This document shows, piece after piece, positions 16,987 to 24,725 of a DNA stretch of 26,533 nucleotides; the stretch's first letter is position 1, and every line of letters begins with the position of its first letter. Source of the DNA: SZUA-430 sp044375275 (lineage in GTDB: Bacteria; Pseudomonadota; Alphaproteobacteria; Micropepsales; Micropepsaceae); NCBI GenBank assembly GCA_044375275.1, contig JBILMZ010000018.1, positions 1 through 26,533 on the forward strand, read 5' to 3'. A program made the position numbers and the translations under genes. The notes under the pieces are model-generated. The model ran no database searches, was not told the DNA's origin, and saw only the letters and a list, made by a program, of their open reading frames with translations.

Positions 16987-16994
16987 GTAGTCCC

Positions 16995-17064
16995 CAACAG
17001 TTCAGGACACCCGGATTCTCGCCGCCCCCGCGGCCACCCCAAAACCCAGTGTCCTCAACTGCTG
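16995..17064 (-). promoter_or_regulatory. Leader hairpin of the fecR-autotransporter operon
   Basis: Two 16-nt arms, 17049-17064 and 16995-17010, are complementary at 14 of 16 positions. As RNA they form 15 pairs including one G-U, with a single G-G mismatch. The loop is 38 nt and very G-rich on the minus strand. The 3' arm ends directly before the GGGGA ribosome site of fecR (ATG at 16986). The position suggests translational or attenuation control of the operon, or an operator for a dimeric protein. No T-run follows, so simple termination is unlikely. Confidence 0.55.
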
Positions 17065-17468
17065 ATGTCGCACGGTCTGACAAATACGGCAAGGTGGCAG
17101 GCCCGCCAGCCGGGCCGACCAGTCCCCCGTTGGCAGGCACTTCCGGGTCACTTATCCCTAACACGGACGAGACACGTTGATTTCCGGACCCAAGGTACTG
17201 ACAAGTCGCCACGCAAAGCCCCCAAATCTGTGCCGCAGACAGGGATGGGCGAACGACGCGCGCCAGAACTCGCCAAATCAGGGCGCGTCTGCAGGCCCGA
17301 AACTATTATTCTCGCGTTCGGCAGCCAAAGGCATCCGGACCCGGTTTCGCACATTCCTGCGGGGAAAAGGGTACCGTGTCGGACATCCACGGATTGCAGA
17401 GATGAGTAACGGGGGATCCAAACCCGTCACGACTGCGTTTACCCTGTCATGCAACAGGAGTCGTCCCA
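17065..17468. other. Divergent intergenic region between fecR and SOUL genes
   Basis: No credible gene is seen in these 404 nt. It should hold the promoters of the fecR-autotransporter operon (minus) and of the SOUL gene (plus), but I find no convincing -35/-10 pair on either strand. Two short hairpins are present: GGCCCG (17100-17105) with CGGGCC (17111-17116), and GACGCGC (17255-17261) with GCGCGTC (17283-17289). The second has a 21-nt loop. Confidence 0.5.
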
Positions 17469-18107
17469 ATGTCCTTGCTGGCCAGGATTGCGCTTGCCCT
17501 CTCACTCACCATCCCGGCAGCCGCAGTGATCCCCGCGCGCGCGGACACCGAAGAACCGCGCTTCAGCGTGATCGAGCGGGCCGGTGACATCGAAATTCGC
17601 CAGTACGGCACGCGCCTTGCGGCCGATGTCGTTGTCGAGGGCGATGAGGATGACGCGAGGAGCAAGGGCTTCCGGCTGCTCGCCGACTACATCTTCGGCA
17701 ACAACAAGACAAAGAGTTCGATCGCCATGACGGCGCCCGTGGCCCAGGAGGCTTCGCGCAGCGAGAAGATCGACATGACAGCGCCAGTAGCGCAGGCGCG
17801 CGGCCCGGGCAATACGTGGCGCGTTCGCTTCTTCATGCCGTCCAAGTATACGCTCGAGACACTTCCCAAGCCGAACAATCCGGCCGTGCAGATTGTCGAG
17901 GTGCCCGGCGAAGTCATGGCGGTGCTGCGCTTCTCCAACAGCCGCAGCGCCGAGCGCATCGCGGAGAAGACAAACGAACTGATCCGCGGCCTCGAGAAGA
18001 CACGCTGGGTCGCGTCAGGCGCAGCGGTATCATGGCTCTACGATCCGCCATGGACCCTGCCCTTCTTCCGCCGGAACGAGGTCGCGGTCCCCGTCCGTCC
18101 CCGCTGA
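17469..18107 (+). CDS. SOUL family haem-binding protein, exported
   Basis: This 212-aa protein has a signal peptide (MSLLARIALALSLTIPAAA, cleavage near ARA-D at 23-26). A SOUL/HBP domain follows, with FSVIERAGDIEIRQYGTRLA at 32-51. The motif MTAPVAQ occurs twice (87-93 and 103-109), as is usual in bacterial members (the KIAMTAPV signature). The C-terminal block WVASGAAVSWLYDPPWTLPFFRRNEV matches the family end. SOUL proteins bind haem or tetrapyrroles, and their bacterial role is not well defined. Export suggests haem handling in the periplasm. AGGAG lies 8 nt before the ATG. Its neighbour is a Dps iron-storage gene, so a joint role in haem and iron or oxidative stress is plausible but inferred. 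Confidence 0.9.
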   Translation: MSLLARIALALSLTIPAAAVIPARADTEEPRFSVIERAGDIEIRQYGTRLAADVVVEGDEDDARSKGFRLLADYIFGNNKTKSSIAMTAPVAQEASRSEKIDMTAPVAQARGPGNTWRVRFFMPSKYTLETLPKPNNPAVQIVEVPGEVMAVLRFSNSRSAERIAEKTNELIRGLEKTRWVASGAAVSWLYDPPWTLPFFRRNEVAVPVRPR

Positions 18108-18249
18108 TCAAGGCGAGGCTGATCAAACACGCAGCGCAACGGAACCTTCTGCTGGCAAACGCGTTCAGTCTGGCACGTGCAAGTCACCCGATACGGTGAA
18201 CCACGTCCAAGCCGATTGTTCAGCCCACCAGTGATCTCGAGGACACCCC

Positions 18250-18756
18250 ATGTTGCACCCCACAAGAAACACGCTGCCCGAATCCATGCGGACCCAGTCC
18301 GTCGAGCATCTCAACCGCTTTCTCGCAGCCGCCATTGACCTGCACGCGCAGCTCAAGCAGGCCCACTGGAATGTACGCGGGCCCAATTTCATCGCGATCC
18401 ACGAACTGTTCGACAAGGTGTCCATGCAGGCCGAAGACTTCTCGGACCTCATTGCCGAGCGCATCGGCGCCCTCGGTGGTGTCGCCAACGGCACCGTGCA
18501 GACAGCCTCCGCGCAGTCCTTCCTCATCAAGTATCCGCTCGGCATTGACGATGAGCAGAAGCACATCTTCGCCGTCGCGGGCGCACTGGCGGCCTTCGGA
18601 CAGGCGATCCAGGAAGGCATCACGAAGGCAACAAAGATGGGCGACGCCACGACCGCCGACGTCCTGACGGAAATCTCGCGCGGCATCGACAAGCAGCTCT
18701 GGTTCGTCGAGTCCCACGTCGAGCGCAAGATGTCGGAGCACAGCAAGTCCACCTAA
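18250..18756 (+). CDS. dps: Dps family DNA-protecting ferritin
   Basis: This 168-aa four-helix protein of the Dps family forms 12-mers that oxidise and store iron with hydrogen peroxide and may coat DNA. The intersubunit ferroxidase residues H39, H51, D55, D66 and E70 keep the exact spacing of E. coli Dps (H51, H63, D67, D78, E82). The surrounding QAHWNVRGPNFIAIHELFD is highly typical. The N-terminal tail is short, with only R6, R14 and no lysine-rich extension, so DNA binding may be weak. GAGGA precedes the ATG by 6 nt. The gene lies 142 nt after the SOUL gene. Its stop overlaps the stop of the convergent DUF1294 gene by 3-4 nt. Confidence 0.93.
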   Translation: MLHPTRNTLPESMRTQSVEHLNRFLAAAIDLHAQLKQAHWNVRGPNFIAIHELFDKVSMQAEDFSDLIAERIGALGGVANGTVQTASAQSFLIKYPLGIDDEQKHIFAVAGALAAFGQAIQEGITKATKMGDATTADVLTEISRGIDKQLWFVESHVERKMSEHSKST

Positions 18757-19028
18757 AGCGCCTTCAGTGCAAAGCCGGCAACCGCGACGGCCTGCAGAAG
18801 CGCAATACCTGCAAGCAGACCCGCAAAGGGCTGCTTGCGGGTCTTGTGGCGCAGACGTCGCTGCGCCAGTAGCCCGGCCGGAGAACCACCCAGCAGCGCC
18901 AGCAGCAGCAGCGTGCGCTCCGCAATCCGGTACCGCCCATCCCGCGCCCGCTCCTTGTCGATCCAGAACGCGAGATACGTCACGCCGTTGATCCCGAGGA
19001 TGTACAGCAGCAGCAAGACTGTACCCAT
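18753..19028 (-). CDS. DUF1294 domain small membrane protein
   Basis: This is a 91-aa protein. An N-terminal membrane helix (2-22) is followed by the DUF1294 signature DKERARDGRYRIAERTL (24-40) and LLGGSPAGLLAQRRLRHKTRKQPF (split over 46-68), with a final hydrophobic helix (70-88). The family is small, membrane-bound and of unknown function. It sometimes occurs fused to cold-shock domains, which is not the case here. The open frame starts 16 residues earlier, but that part is not family-like. The ATG at 19028, with AGGGG about 11 nt upstream, is preferred. It is convergent with dps and shares its stop region (CTAA at 18753-18756). Confidence 0.82.
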   Translation of the reverse strand: MGTVLLLLYILGINGVTYLAFWIDKERARDGRYRIAERTLLLLALLGGSPAGLLAQRRLRHKTRKQPFAGLLAGIALLQAVAVAGFALKAL

Positions 19029-19122
19029 CTGGTTCACGCCCCTATTCCGTAAGTTCCACACACACGGCCCGCTCAACCAGAAGTCTGCGCGTCCATACGC
19101 AACGCTACCCCGGTCCCGTCTT

Positions 19123-19131
19123 TGCTAAAAT
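19123..19131 (+). promoter_or_regulatory. Extended -10 promoter for the lipoprotein gene
   Basis: TGCTAAAAT fits the extended -10 pattern TGnTATAAT with one mismatch. It lies 32 nt upstream of the lipoprotein ATG (19163), which has a good GGGGGA ribosome site. No clear -35 is seen at the right distance, which extended -10 promoters can tolerate. Confidence 0.4.
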
Positions 19132-19162
19132 GCGATTCGGGAATGGAAATCGGGGGACCCCA

Positions 19163-19729
19163 ATGTATCACCAGTTCAGCGTGGCCGTCGCACTCAGCCT
19201 CTCACTGGCAGCCTGCTCCACCTTCATGGGCAGCCCGCAGCCGGTGACGCAGGACGGACCACCGCTGGTCAATGGCTACTATGTCGAACCCGGCGACCGT
19301 TGCGCTGAAGCCTGCCCCACCTTCGGCAAATGGCGCGCGACAGGCCCCGCGGATGTCCTCGCTGACGCGGTCGACGCGGCAGCGGTCGTCGCGCACATCG
19401 TCGAAGGCGATGTCGTGACGACGACGCCGGGCCAAACCGTCGTGCGCCCCCTGCGCGGCACCGTGCAGAAGGCAGGCGGCGGCCTGAACCCGGGCGACGT
19501 CGTGTATCAGCTGCTCGGCGACGGTGAAGGATTTTCCTTTGACGTCTGGCGCAAGGGCGAAGTCCTGAACGTCGACGCCGACGGCGACAACGCGCCCGTG
19601 ATCCAGTGGGACGAAAGGCCAGACACTAACCCGGCCTCAGCCTGGTGGGTCCGCGTCGAACTCAAGGACGGAACCAAAGGCTGGCTGCGCAACCCCTCCA
19701 CCTTCGACGGCATGGGCCCGCTGAGCTGA
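19163..19729 (+). CDS. Predicted lipoprotein with SH3-like C-terminal segment
   Basis: This 188-aa protein has a lipoprotein signal: MYHQFSVAVALSLSLAACS with the lipobox LAAC, C18 being the lipidated residue. It is therefore anchored in a membrane facing the periplasm. A CxxxC pair (C47, C51) follows in GDRCAEACPTFGKW. The last third (FDVWRKGEVLNVD ... WWVRVELKDGTKGWL) looks like a small SH3-type beta-barrel of the kind that binds peptidoglycan or peptides, but this is a fold-level guess. The start at 19163, with GGGGGA, is chosen over the upstream frame beginning at 19130. No named family is recognised. Confidence 0.75.
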   Translation: MYHQFSVAVALSLSLAACSTFMGSPQPVTQDGPPLVNGYYVEPGDRCAEACPTFGKWRATGPADVLADAVDAAAVVAHIVEGDVVTTTPGQTVVRPLRGTVQKAGGGLNPGDVVYQLLGDGEGFSFDVWRKGEVLNVDADGDNAPVIQWDERPDTNPASAWWVRVELKDGTKGWLRNPSTFDGMGPLS

Positions 19730-19841
19730 AAAACCCGTGACAGTGCACTCGTTTCTCAGATGACAATCAGGCCAGTGGCCGGCCGCGGCGGTCGATCATT
19801 TGGAAAACGAGTGCACTGTCACGGGTTATGTCACGGGTTTT
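19730..19841. repeat. Long perfect inverted repeat between convergent genes
   Basis: Two 23-nt arms, 19732-19754 and 19805-19827, are exact reverse complements separated by 50 nt. The outer 10 nt, GTCACGGGTT, recur directly after the right arm (19830-19839). The 12 nt GTCACGGGTTTT (19830-19841), which run into the S9 peptidase stop codon, pair equally well with 19730-19741. Two alternative stems are therefore possible. The element fills the whole gap between the lipoprotein stop (19729) and the peptidase stop (19840). It could be a bidirectional terminator or a mobile palindromic repeat. The stem is much longer than an ordinary terminator and is not followed by a clear T-run on the plus strand. 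Confidence 0.8.
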
Positions 19842-21780
19842 ACTTGCCGACCACCTTCTGCAGGAACAGCATCGTCGCTTCCTGCTGGGCGTTCTGGTTG
19901 GACTTCTTCGCGAAGCCGTGACCTTCGTCCTTGGCCATCATGAACCAGACCTCCTGCCCGTTCGACCGGATCGCCTTCAGCATCTGCTCGGCTTCGGTAT
20001 AGGGCACGCGCGGGTCATTCAGGCCCTGCACGATGAACATCGGCTTCGTGATCTTGCGGGCATGGGTCAGCGGCGAGATCGACTGCAGGAACTTCGCCAT
20101 GTCGGGATCGCGCTCGTCGCCATACTCCACACGACGCAGGTCCTTACGGTAGCCGGCCGTGTTGTTGAGGAACGTCACGAAGTTCGAGATGCCGACAACC
20201 GAGATCCCGGCTGCAAGCCGGTCATTGTAGTGCGTCATGACCGCATAGGACATGAAGCCACCGTAGGACCCGCCGGTCACCACAACGCGTGACTTGTCGA
20301 GATTGGGCTGCGTCGCGATCCAGTCGAGCAGCGCGCCGATGTCCTTCACGGAATCCTCACGCAGCTTTCCATTGTCCAGGTTGACAAAGGCCTTGCCATA
20401 GCCGGTCGATCCGCGGACGTTCGGCAGGATCACCGCCATGCCCGCTTTCTTCACGAGCATCTGCGTGTTGCTGGAGAACCCGGGGCGAGACTGCCCTTCC
20501 GGCCCGCCGTGGATATTGATCAGGACCGGATGCGGCCCTGAGCCCGCGGGCAGATACTGGAAGCCCGAGATCATGCGCGGCTTGCCATCGACCTGGTCAA
20601 AGGTTGGCCATGACACAAGCTTCGGCTGCACGAAGGTCGAAGGGTCGATGCCACCCACTTCGCTCTCGGTCCAGCGCGTGAGCTTGCGCGTCTTAAGGTC
20701 CCACACCCACACGTCACCCGACGTCTGTGCATTGGAAAGCGAGAGCGCGAGCTTCGTTCCATCCGGCGAGAAACCAGCGCCCGAGAAGACGGCCGTCGGC
20801 AGTTCCGGTGACGGCAGGCGCGCACCCGTCGCCGCGTTGATGATATAGACGCGGCTGACGCCATCCTCGTTCGTCACATAGGCAATGGTCTTGCGGTCGC
20901 GGGTGATGTCGAACCCGTCCACATCCCACTTGATGGCGCCCGACAGCACTGTCTTCTGGTTATCCTTCAGGTTGATGCGCACCAGGCGCGGGAACTCGCT
21001 GTCCTCGTCCGACGTGACAAAGATCGACTGCCCGTCCGCCGAGAACTGCGCATCGCCATAGGCAATCTGCTTGTTCGACGGATTGACCTGCGTACGCGCT
21101 CCCGTCTTCAGGTCAATGAGGTGCAGATAGCTCTCGTTCACGGACACGCCGCGTCCCACGAGAAGTTTCGTGTTGTCCGGCGAGAACGCCACCGGTGACC
21201 AGGCGCCTTCCTCGTCGAGCACAACGCGGGGCTCCTTCGGCGCGCGACCATCGGCAACGAGGATCTTGTACTTCTGGCTTTCCCTGGCGACGCTTGACCA
21301 GGCGATCAGCGAGCCGTCTTCGGAGAACGTGCCGCCACCATTGCGCGACTTGCCATCCGTAATCATGGTGGAGGCGCCTTCGCGCTCGTCCATCAGGTAG
21401 ATCTGGAAGTTCTCGTCACCGCCGCGGTCCTTGCCATAGAGGATCGTGCGCGCGCCACCTCCCGGACGATAGGTGCCGCCACCGACAGGCTCAGGGAAGA
21501 ACGTCAGTTGCCGCCGCAAGCCGAGCGGCATGTCCACGCGATGCAACTGGGCCGCATCACCGAAGCGCGTCGCGATCAGGATCGACTTGCCGTCCGGCGT
21601 CCAGTCGGAGAACGAGGCTCCGCGCACGTTCTGGTACTGCAGCAGCATGTCCTTGAGCGCCGGCGGCGTCTCAGGAACATTTTCCGTGACCAGCATTCCG
21701 CGGTCAACGCGCTGGACATCGCCAGCCCACGCCAGACCCGTCGTCGCCAGCGCGACAAGGGCAATTGCAGCAATACGCAT
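19840..21780 (-). CDS. S9 family peptidase (prolyl oligopeptidase type), exported
   Basis: This 646-aa serine peptidase has a signal peptide MRIAAIALVALATTGLAWAG (cleavage about residue 19). A beta-propeller of TolB/WD40-like repeats (about 45-395, e.g. FSPDNTKLLVG, FSADGQSIFV, FSPDGTKLALS) precedes an alpha/beta-hydrolase domain. This contains HGGPEGQ (424-430) and GGSYGGFMSY with nucleophile S505, followed by D589 (GLNDPRVPYTEAEQ) and H621 (DEGHGF). It resembles dipeptidyl aminopeptidases/acylaminoacyl peptidases that trim short peptides in the periplasm. The frame extends to 21915, but the ATG at 21780, with GGGGA 6 nt upstream and the signal peptide, is clearly the start. Peptide scavenging fits with the AbgT transporter upstream. 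Confidence 0.93.
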   Translation of the reverse strand: MRIAAIALVALATTGLAWAGDVQRVDRGMLVTENVPETPPALKDMLLQYQNVRGASFSDWTPDGKSILIATRFGDAAQLHRVDMPLGLRRQLTFFPEPVGGGTYRPGGGARTILYGKDRGGDENFQIYLMDEREGASTMITDGKSRNGGGTFSEDGSLIAWSSVARESQKYKILVADGRAPKEPRVVLDEEGAWSPVAFSPDNTKLLVGRGVSVNESYLHLIDLKTGARTQVNPSNKQIAYGDAQFSADGQSIFVTSDEDSEFPRLVRINLKDNQKTVLSGAIKWDVDGFDITRDRKTIAYVTNEDGVSRVYIINAATGARLPSPELPTAVFSGAGFSPDGTKLALSLSNAQTSGDVWVWDLKTRKLTRWTESEVGGIDPSTFVQPKLVSWPTFDQVDGKPRMISGFQYLPAGSGPHPVLINIHGGPEGQSRPGFSSNTQMLVKKAGMAVILPNVRGSTGYGKAFVNLDNGKLREDSVKDIGALLDWIATQPNLDKSRVVVTGGSYGGFMSYAVMTHYNDRLAAGISVVGISNFVTFLNNTAGYRKDLRRVEYGDERDPDMAKFLQSISPLTHARKITKPMFIVQGLNDPRVPYTEAEQMLKAIRSNGQEVWFMMAKDEGHGFAKKSNQNAQQEATMLFLQKVVGK

Positions 21781-22191
21781 GAGAATCCCCGTTTGGTGAA
21801 GGCCCGCATTCTGCACAAAGCGAACCGGGGTTCCAGACCCACCCTCCATTCCACGCCGCAATTCTGGACAAAAAGCCGTGAACTTCCGCGCCACGCCGCA
21901 GTCCCGGGGAACCAATGCGGCACCGGGCCGTTACAACGCCTGTCCCCTTACAATCCAGATTGAGGTTCGCGTCATGACGTTCAAGCAATTCATTCTTTTG
22001 GGAGCTGCCACGATCGACCTGCAGTAGTTCCGAACCAACCCGGGTTCCCCGGCGGCATCGCATATCAAAAGGTTTTTTGAACACGAAGGACACGAAGCGC
22101 ACGAAGCTACTCCATTCACCCTGCTTCTTCGTGTACCTCGTGTCCTTCGTGTTTCAACAACTGCCGATCCGGTTTTCCCGGCCGTAACCCA
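21781..22191. other. Intergenic region between S9 peptidase and AbgT genes
   Basis: This 411-nt stretch has no credible gene. It should contain the promoter of the S9 peptidase (minus strand). A 10-bp palindrome CGTCATGACG at 21972-21981 is a possible operator. A GC-poor inverted repeat of CTTCGTG units fills 22077-22157 and is listed separately. No confident -35/-10 pair was found. Confidence 0.5.
22077..22157. repeat. Imperfect inverted repeat of CACGAAG/CTTCGTG units
   Basis: The left arm (22077-22106) carries three spaced ACGAAG units. The right arm (22127-22157) carries the complementary CTTCGTG, CTCGTG and CTTCGTG units. The arms pair over about 30 nt with three mismatches and one bulge around a 20-nt loop. 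It lies 34 nt downstream of the AbgT stop on the minus strand and could end that transcript. A TTTTTT run (22073-22078) follows the hairpin in the minus direction only as A residues, so it is not a standard terminator there. A related half-element is at 25285-25318. Confidence 0.7.
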
Positions 22192-23742
22192 TTACGGACC
22201 CGCAGCGCCCGCCGCCGACATCAGCGCCTCCGGACCAAGCGGCAGCTCCGCCACGAACCACAGGGCAAACATCACCGTGGACGATATGCCGAACCAGATC
22301 GAATAGGGAAGCATGAGTGCCACCATCGAACCGATGCCCGCCGTCGGCACATAACGCTGCGCCGTAATGAGGATGAGCGGGAAATAGGCCAGCAGCGGCG
22401 TGATCGGGTTCGTCATGGAGTCACCGAGCCTGTAGGCGGCCTGCGTCCACTCCGGGCTGATCCCGAGCTGCATCAGCATGGGCACGAACACAGGAGCGAG
22501 GATCGCCCACTTCGCGGACGCCGATCCGATCAGGATGTTGATCGAAGCAGACACGAACACGATCGCGATCAGGAGCGGCAGTCCAATAAAGCCGAGCCCC
22601 TGCAGGTACGCCGCACCATTGACCGACACGATCACGCCCAGGTTGGACCAGTTGAACAGGGCAATGAAGATCGCCGCAAAGAACGCAAGCACGATGTAGC
22701 CACCCATGTCGGCGAGCGACGCATTCATCATCTTTACGGCATCCTTGTCGGACGAGATGGTCCGGGCGGCAATGCCGTAAACCAGGCCGCACAGCAGGAA
22801 CGAGATGAAGAGGATGGCAACAAGCGACTTCAGCAAGGGTTCAAATGAACCGTCATCGCCCCGGAACGGCGTTCCCGGGCCCCAGCTCAGATGGCCAAAG
22901 CCGGCCATGAGCAGCAGTGCCACGATGCCGGCGAAAAACAGGCCCCGCCTCTCGCGGCGCCGGTCGAGGTCGGACCGCTCGTTCGGTTGCGCACCGCCCG
23001 GCATGATCCAGGGCGTGTGGCCCTCCAGACGTGGCTCCACAATCCGGTCGGTCACCCACCAGCCGACAAGCGTGAACAGGGGAACAAGCGCAATCATCAT
23101 GAAGTAGTTCGCCGTCGCCTTCACCTCGCGGGCGGGGTCGACGATCTGGGCCGCGGCCTGCGTGATCCCGGCAAGAAGCGGATCAAGCGGCGTGACTAGC
23201 AGGTTTGCCGAGAAGCCGCCCGCGACGCCCGCAAAGGCAGCCGCGAGACCGGCGAGGGGATGGCGCCCCGACGACGCATAAATGGCAGCCGCAAGCGGAA
23301 CAAGCACGACATAGCCTGCGTCGGCCGCCAGCGACGAGTTCACGCCCGCAAAGACGATGGCACCAGTGAGCAGGCTCTTCGGTGTCGCCCGCACGACGCC
23401 GCTGAGTGCGGCACCGATGAGACCCGAACGCTCGGCCACACCCACGCCGATCATCATCATGAGCACCATCGCGAGTGGCGGGAACTCCGCGAACACCTTG
23501 GTCATGTCGCTGAAGAGGCGGCGCACCTGTTCGGCATCAAGCAGGCTGACCGCAGCCACCTCCTTGCCCGTGCCGGGATGCATGACGGTCAAGCCCATGC
23601 TGGAGTAATGCACCGACAGGCCAATCACCAGGCCGATCGCGATCACAAACAGTGTCACCGGATCCGGCAGCTTGTTTCCCGCCCACTCGATCCCGTCAAG
23701 CATCAACGCGCCTAATCCGCGCCTCGCCTTGGCCTGCGCCAT
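22192..23742 (-). CDS. AbgT family transporter
   Basis: This is a 516-aa inner-membrane transporter with about a dozen hydrophobic segments. The family features are visible: DPVTLFVIAIGLVIGLS in the first helix, the re-entrant loop region NSSLAADAGYVVLVPLAA, GGFSANLLVTPLDPLLAG, and near the C-terminus GSASAKWAILAPVFVPMLM and YRLGDSMTNPITPLLAYFPL. AbgT members import p-aminobenzoyl-glutamate (E. coli AbgT) or export sulfonamides and p-aminobenzoate (MtrF, YdaH). Sequence alone does not decide between these. The open frame extends 74 residues further, but the ATG at 23742, with GAGGGGG 5 nt upstream, starts the recognisable protein. It lies between an adenylate kinase and an exported peptidase on the same strand. 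Confidence 0.92.
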   Translation of the reverse strand: MAQAKARRGLGALMLDGIEWAGNKLPDPVTLFVIAIGLVIGLSVHYSSMGLTVMHPGTGKEVAAVSLLDAEQVRRLFSDMTKVFAEFPPLAMVLMMMIGVGVAERSGLIGAALSGVVRATPKSLLTGAIVFAGVNSSLAADAGYVVLVPLAAAIYASSGRHPLAGLAAAFAGVAGGFSANLLVTPLDPLLAGITQAAAQIVDPAREVKATANYFMMIALVPLFTLVGWWVTDRIVEPRLEGHTPWIMPGGAQPNERSDLDRRRERRGLFFAGIVALLLMAGFGHLSWGPGTPFRGDDGSFEPLLKSLVAILFISFLLCGLVYGIAARTISSDKDAVKMMNASLADMGGYIVLAFFAAIFIALFNWSNLGVIVSVNGAAYLQGLGFIGLPLLIAIVFVSASINILIGSASAKWAILAPVFVPMLMQLGISPEWTQAAYRLGDSMTNPITPLLAYFPLILITAQRYVPTAGIGSMVALMLPYSIWFGISSTVMFALWFVAELPLGPEALMSAAGAAGP

Positions 23743-23980
23743 ACCCGCCCCCTCATGGCTTTTCACGCCAACAGATATGACAAACATTGCAGCCCAAGGC
23801 CACACTCCCTTGAACCGCGCGGAGTTTACCAACGCCGCCGCGAAACTTCCGCGCAGGCACGGCGAAAACCCGACCTTGTTTTCCCGTGTCAGGCGAATTT
23901 TACTCGTATGCACCGCAGAGAGCGGCGGCGCGTTCGCACACGACACACCGGAGGAGCGAAACATCGCCCCCCTTCACCTC

Positions 23981-24604
23981 TCAACCGAAGAAAAGACGCC
24001 AGAGCCAGCTGCGGCGCGGTGGCGGTGCGGCGAGGGCGGCTTCGATCTGCGCCGTGACCTCGTCAATGGGCTTCATGCCATCAACCTTCCTGACCTTCCC
24101 CTGGCGCGCATAGTAGGGCAGCACCGGAGCGGTTTCCGCCTTGTAGGTCGCAAGCCGCTTCTTGAACACTTCAGGATCGTCGTCGCTGCGCACGGGCTTG
24201 CCGGCCGCACGCGCCTCGTCCGCGCGGTTCACGACGCGCTGGACCAGGGCCGCCTCATCGGCCTCGATGACGATGACATGATCGAGCGCAAGCTTGCGCG
24301 TCTTCAGCACGCGATCAAACGCCTTCGCCTGTCCAACCGTGCGGGGGAAGCCATCAAGGATGAAACCATTGGCGCAATCGGCCTCAGTCGTCCGTTCACT
24401 GACGATCTTGACGACCACGCTGTCGGGGACGAGCCCACCCTTGTCCATGATCGCCTTGGCCTTCTTGCCCACGCGCGAGCCCTGCGCAATCGCGGCCCGC
24501 AGCATCTCGCCGGTCGACAGATGCGGGATCCCGTGCGTCGCCGAGAGGCGCGCAGCCTGCGTCCCCTTGCCCACCGCCGGCGGCCCGAACAAAACCAGCC
24601 TCAT
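23981..24604 (-). CDS. adk: Adenylate kinase, short form
   Basis: This 207-aa enzyme catalyses ATP + AMP to 2 ADP. The P-loop is GPPAVGKGTQ (7-16), a variant of the usual GPPGAGKGTQ. AMP-binding TGEMLR (31-36), DGFPRT (84-89), NRAD (127-130) and SDDDPEVFKKRL (140-151) are all present. The LID insertion with zinc-binding cysteines is absent, as in the short forms common in alphaproteobacteria. The tail after about residue 190 is unusual (PPPRRSWLWRLFFG), amphipathic and aromatic. It is not in a ribosomal-protein operon, where adk often sits, so it may be a second copy. The start has no alternative. Confidence 0.92.
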   Translation of the reverse strand: MRLVLFGPPAVGKGTQAARLSATHGIPHLSTGEMLRAAIAQGSRVGKKAKAIMDKGGLVPDSVVVKIVSERTTEADCANGFILDGFPRTVGQAKAFDRVLKTRKLALDHVIVIEADEAALVQRVVNRADEARAAGKPVRSDDDPEVFKKRLATYKAETAPVLPYYARQGKVRKVDGMKPIDEVTAQIEAALAAPPPRRSWLWRLFFG

Positions 24605-24660
24605 CGTCCCCGCTCTCCAGCCTTCATGCCTGTCCCCGATCTTCAGGCTACGCCAGGCAC

Positions 24661-24702
24661 CTGACGGTTTTGTGTCAGCGGGGTCAGAGTGAATTTAGAA
24701 CA
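24661..24702. repeat. GGGGTCAG-type intergenic repeat (copy 1)
   Basis: A small hairpin CTGAC (24661-24665) / GTCAG (24674-24678) is directly followed by GGGGTCAGAGTGAATTTAG (24680-24698). A similar box, GGGGTCAGGCAAATTCG, lies at 25382-25398. The two flank the small membrane-protein gene. Boxes beginning GGGGTCAG followed by AT-rich bases occur as dispersed elements in several bacterial genomes. The link to a particular repeat family is from memory and needs checking. Confidence 0.45.
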
Positions 24703-24725
24703 AGGCGCCCAACCCCAAGCCCCAC

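Noticed and set aside
17130..17145. TGGCAGGCACTTCC, a possible sigma-54 promoter
   Set aside because: The required GC at the -12 position with correct spacing is missing.
16354..17409. 351-codon plus-strand frame opposite fecR and through the divergent gap
   Set aside because: It has no ribosome site or domain and crosses the leader hairpin and both expected promoters.
23672..24664. 330-codon plus-strand frame opposite adenylate kinase
   Set aside because: It is the antisense of adk and of the AbgT start region, with no recognisable motif.
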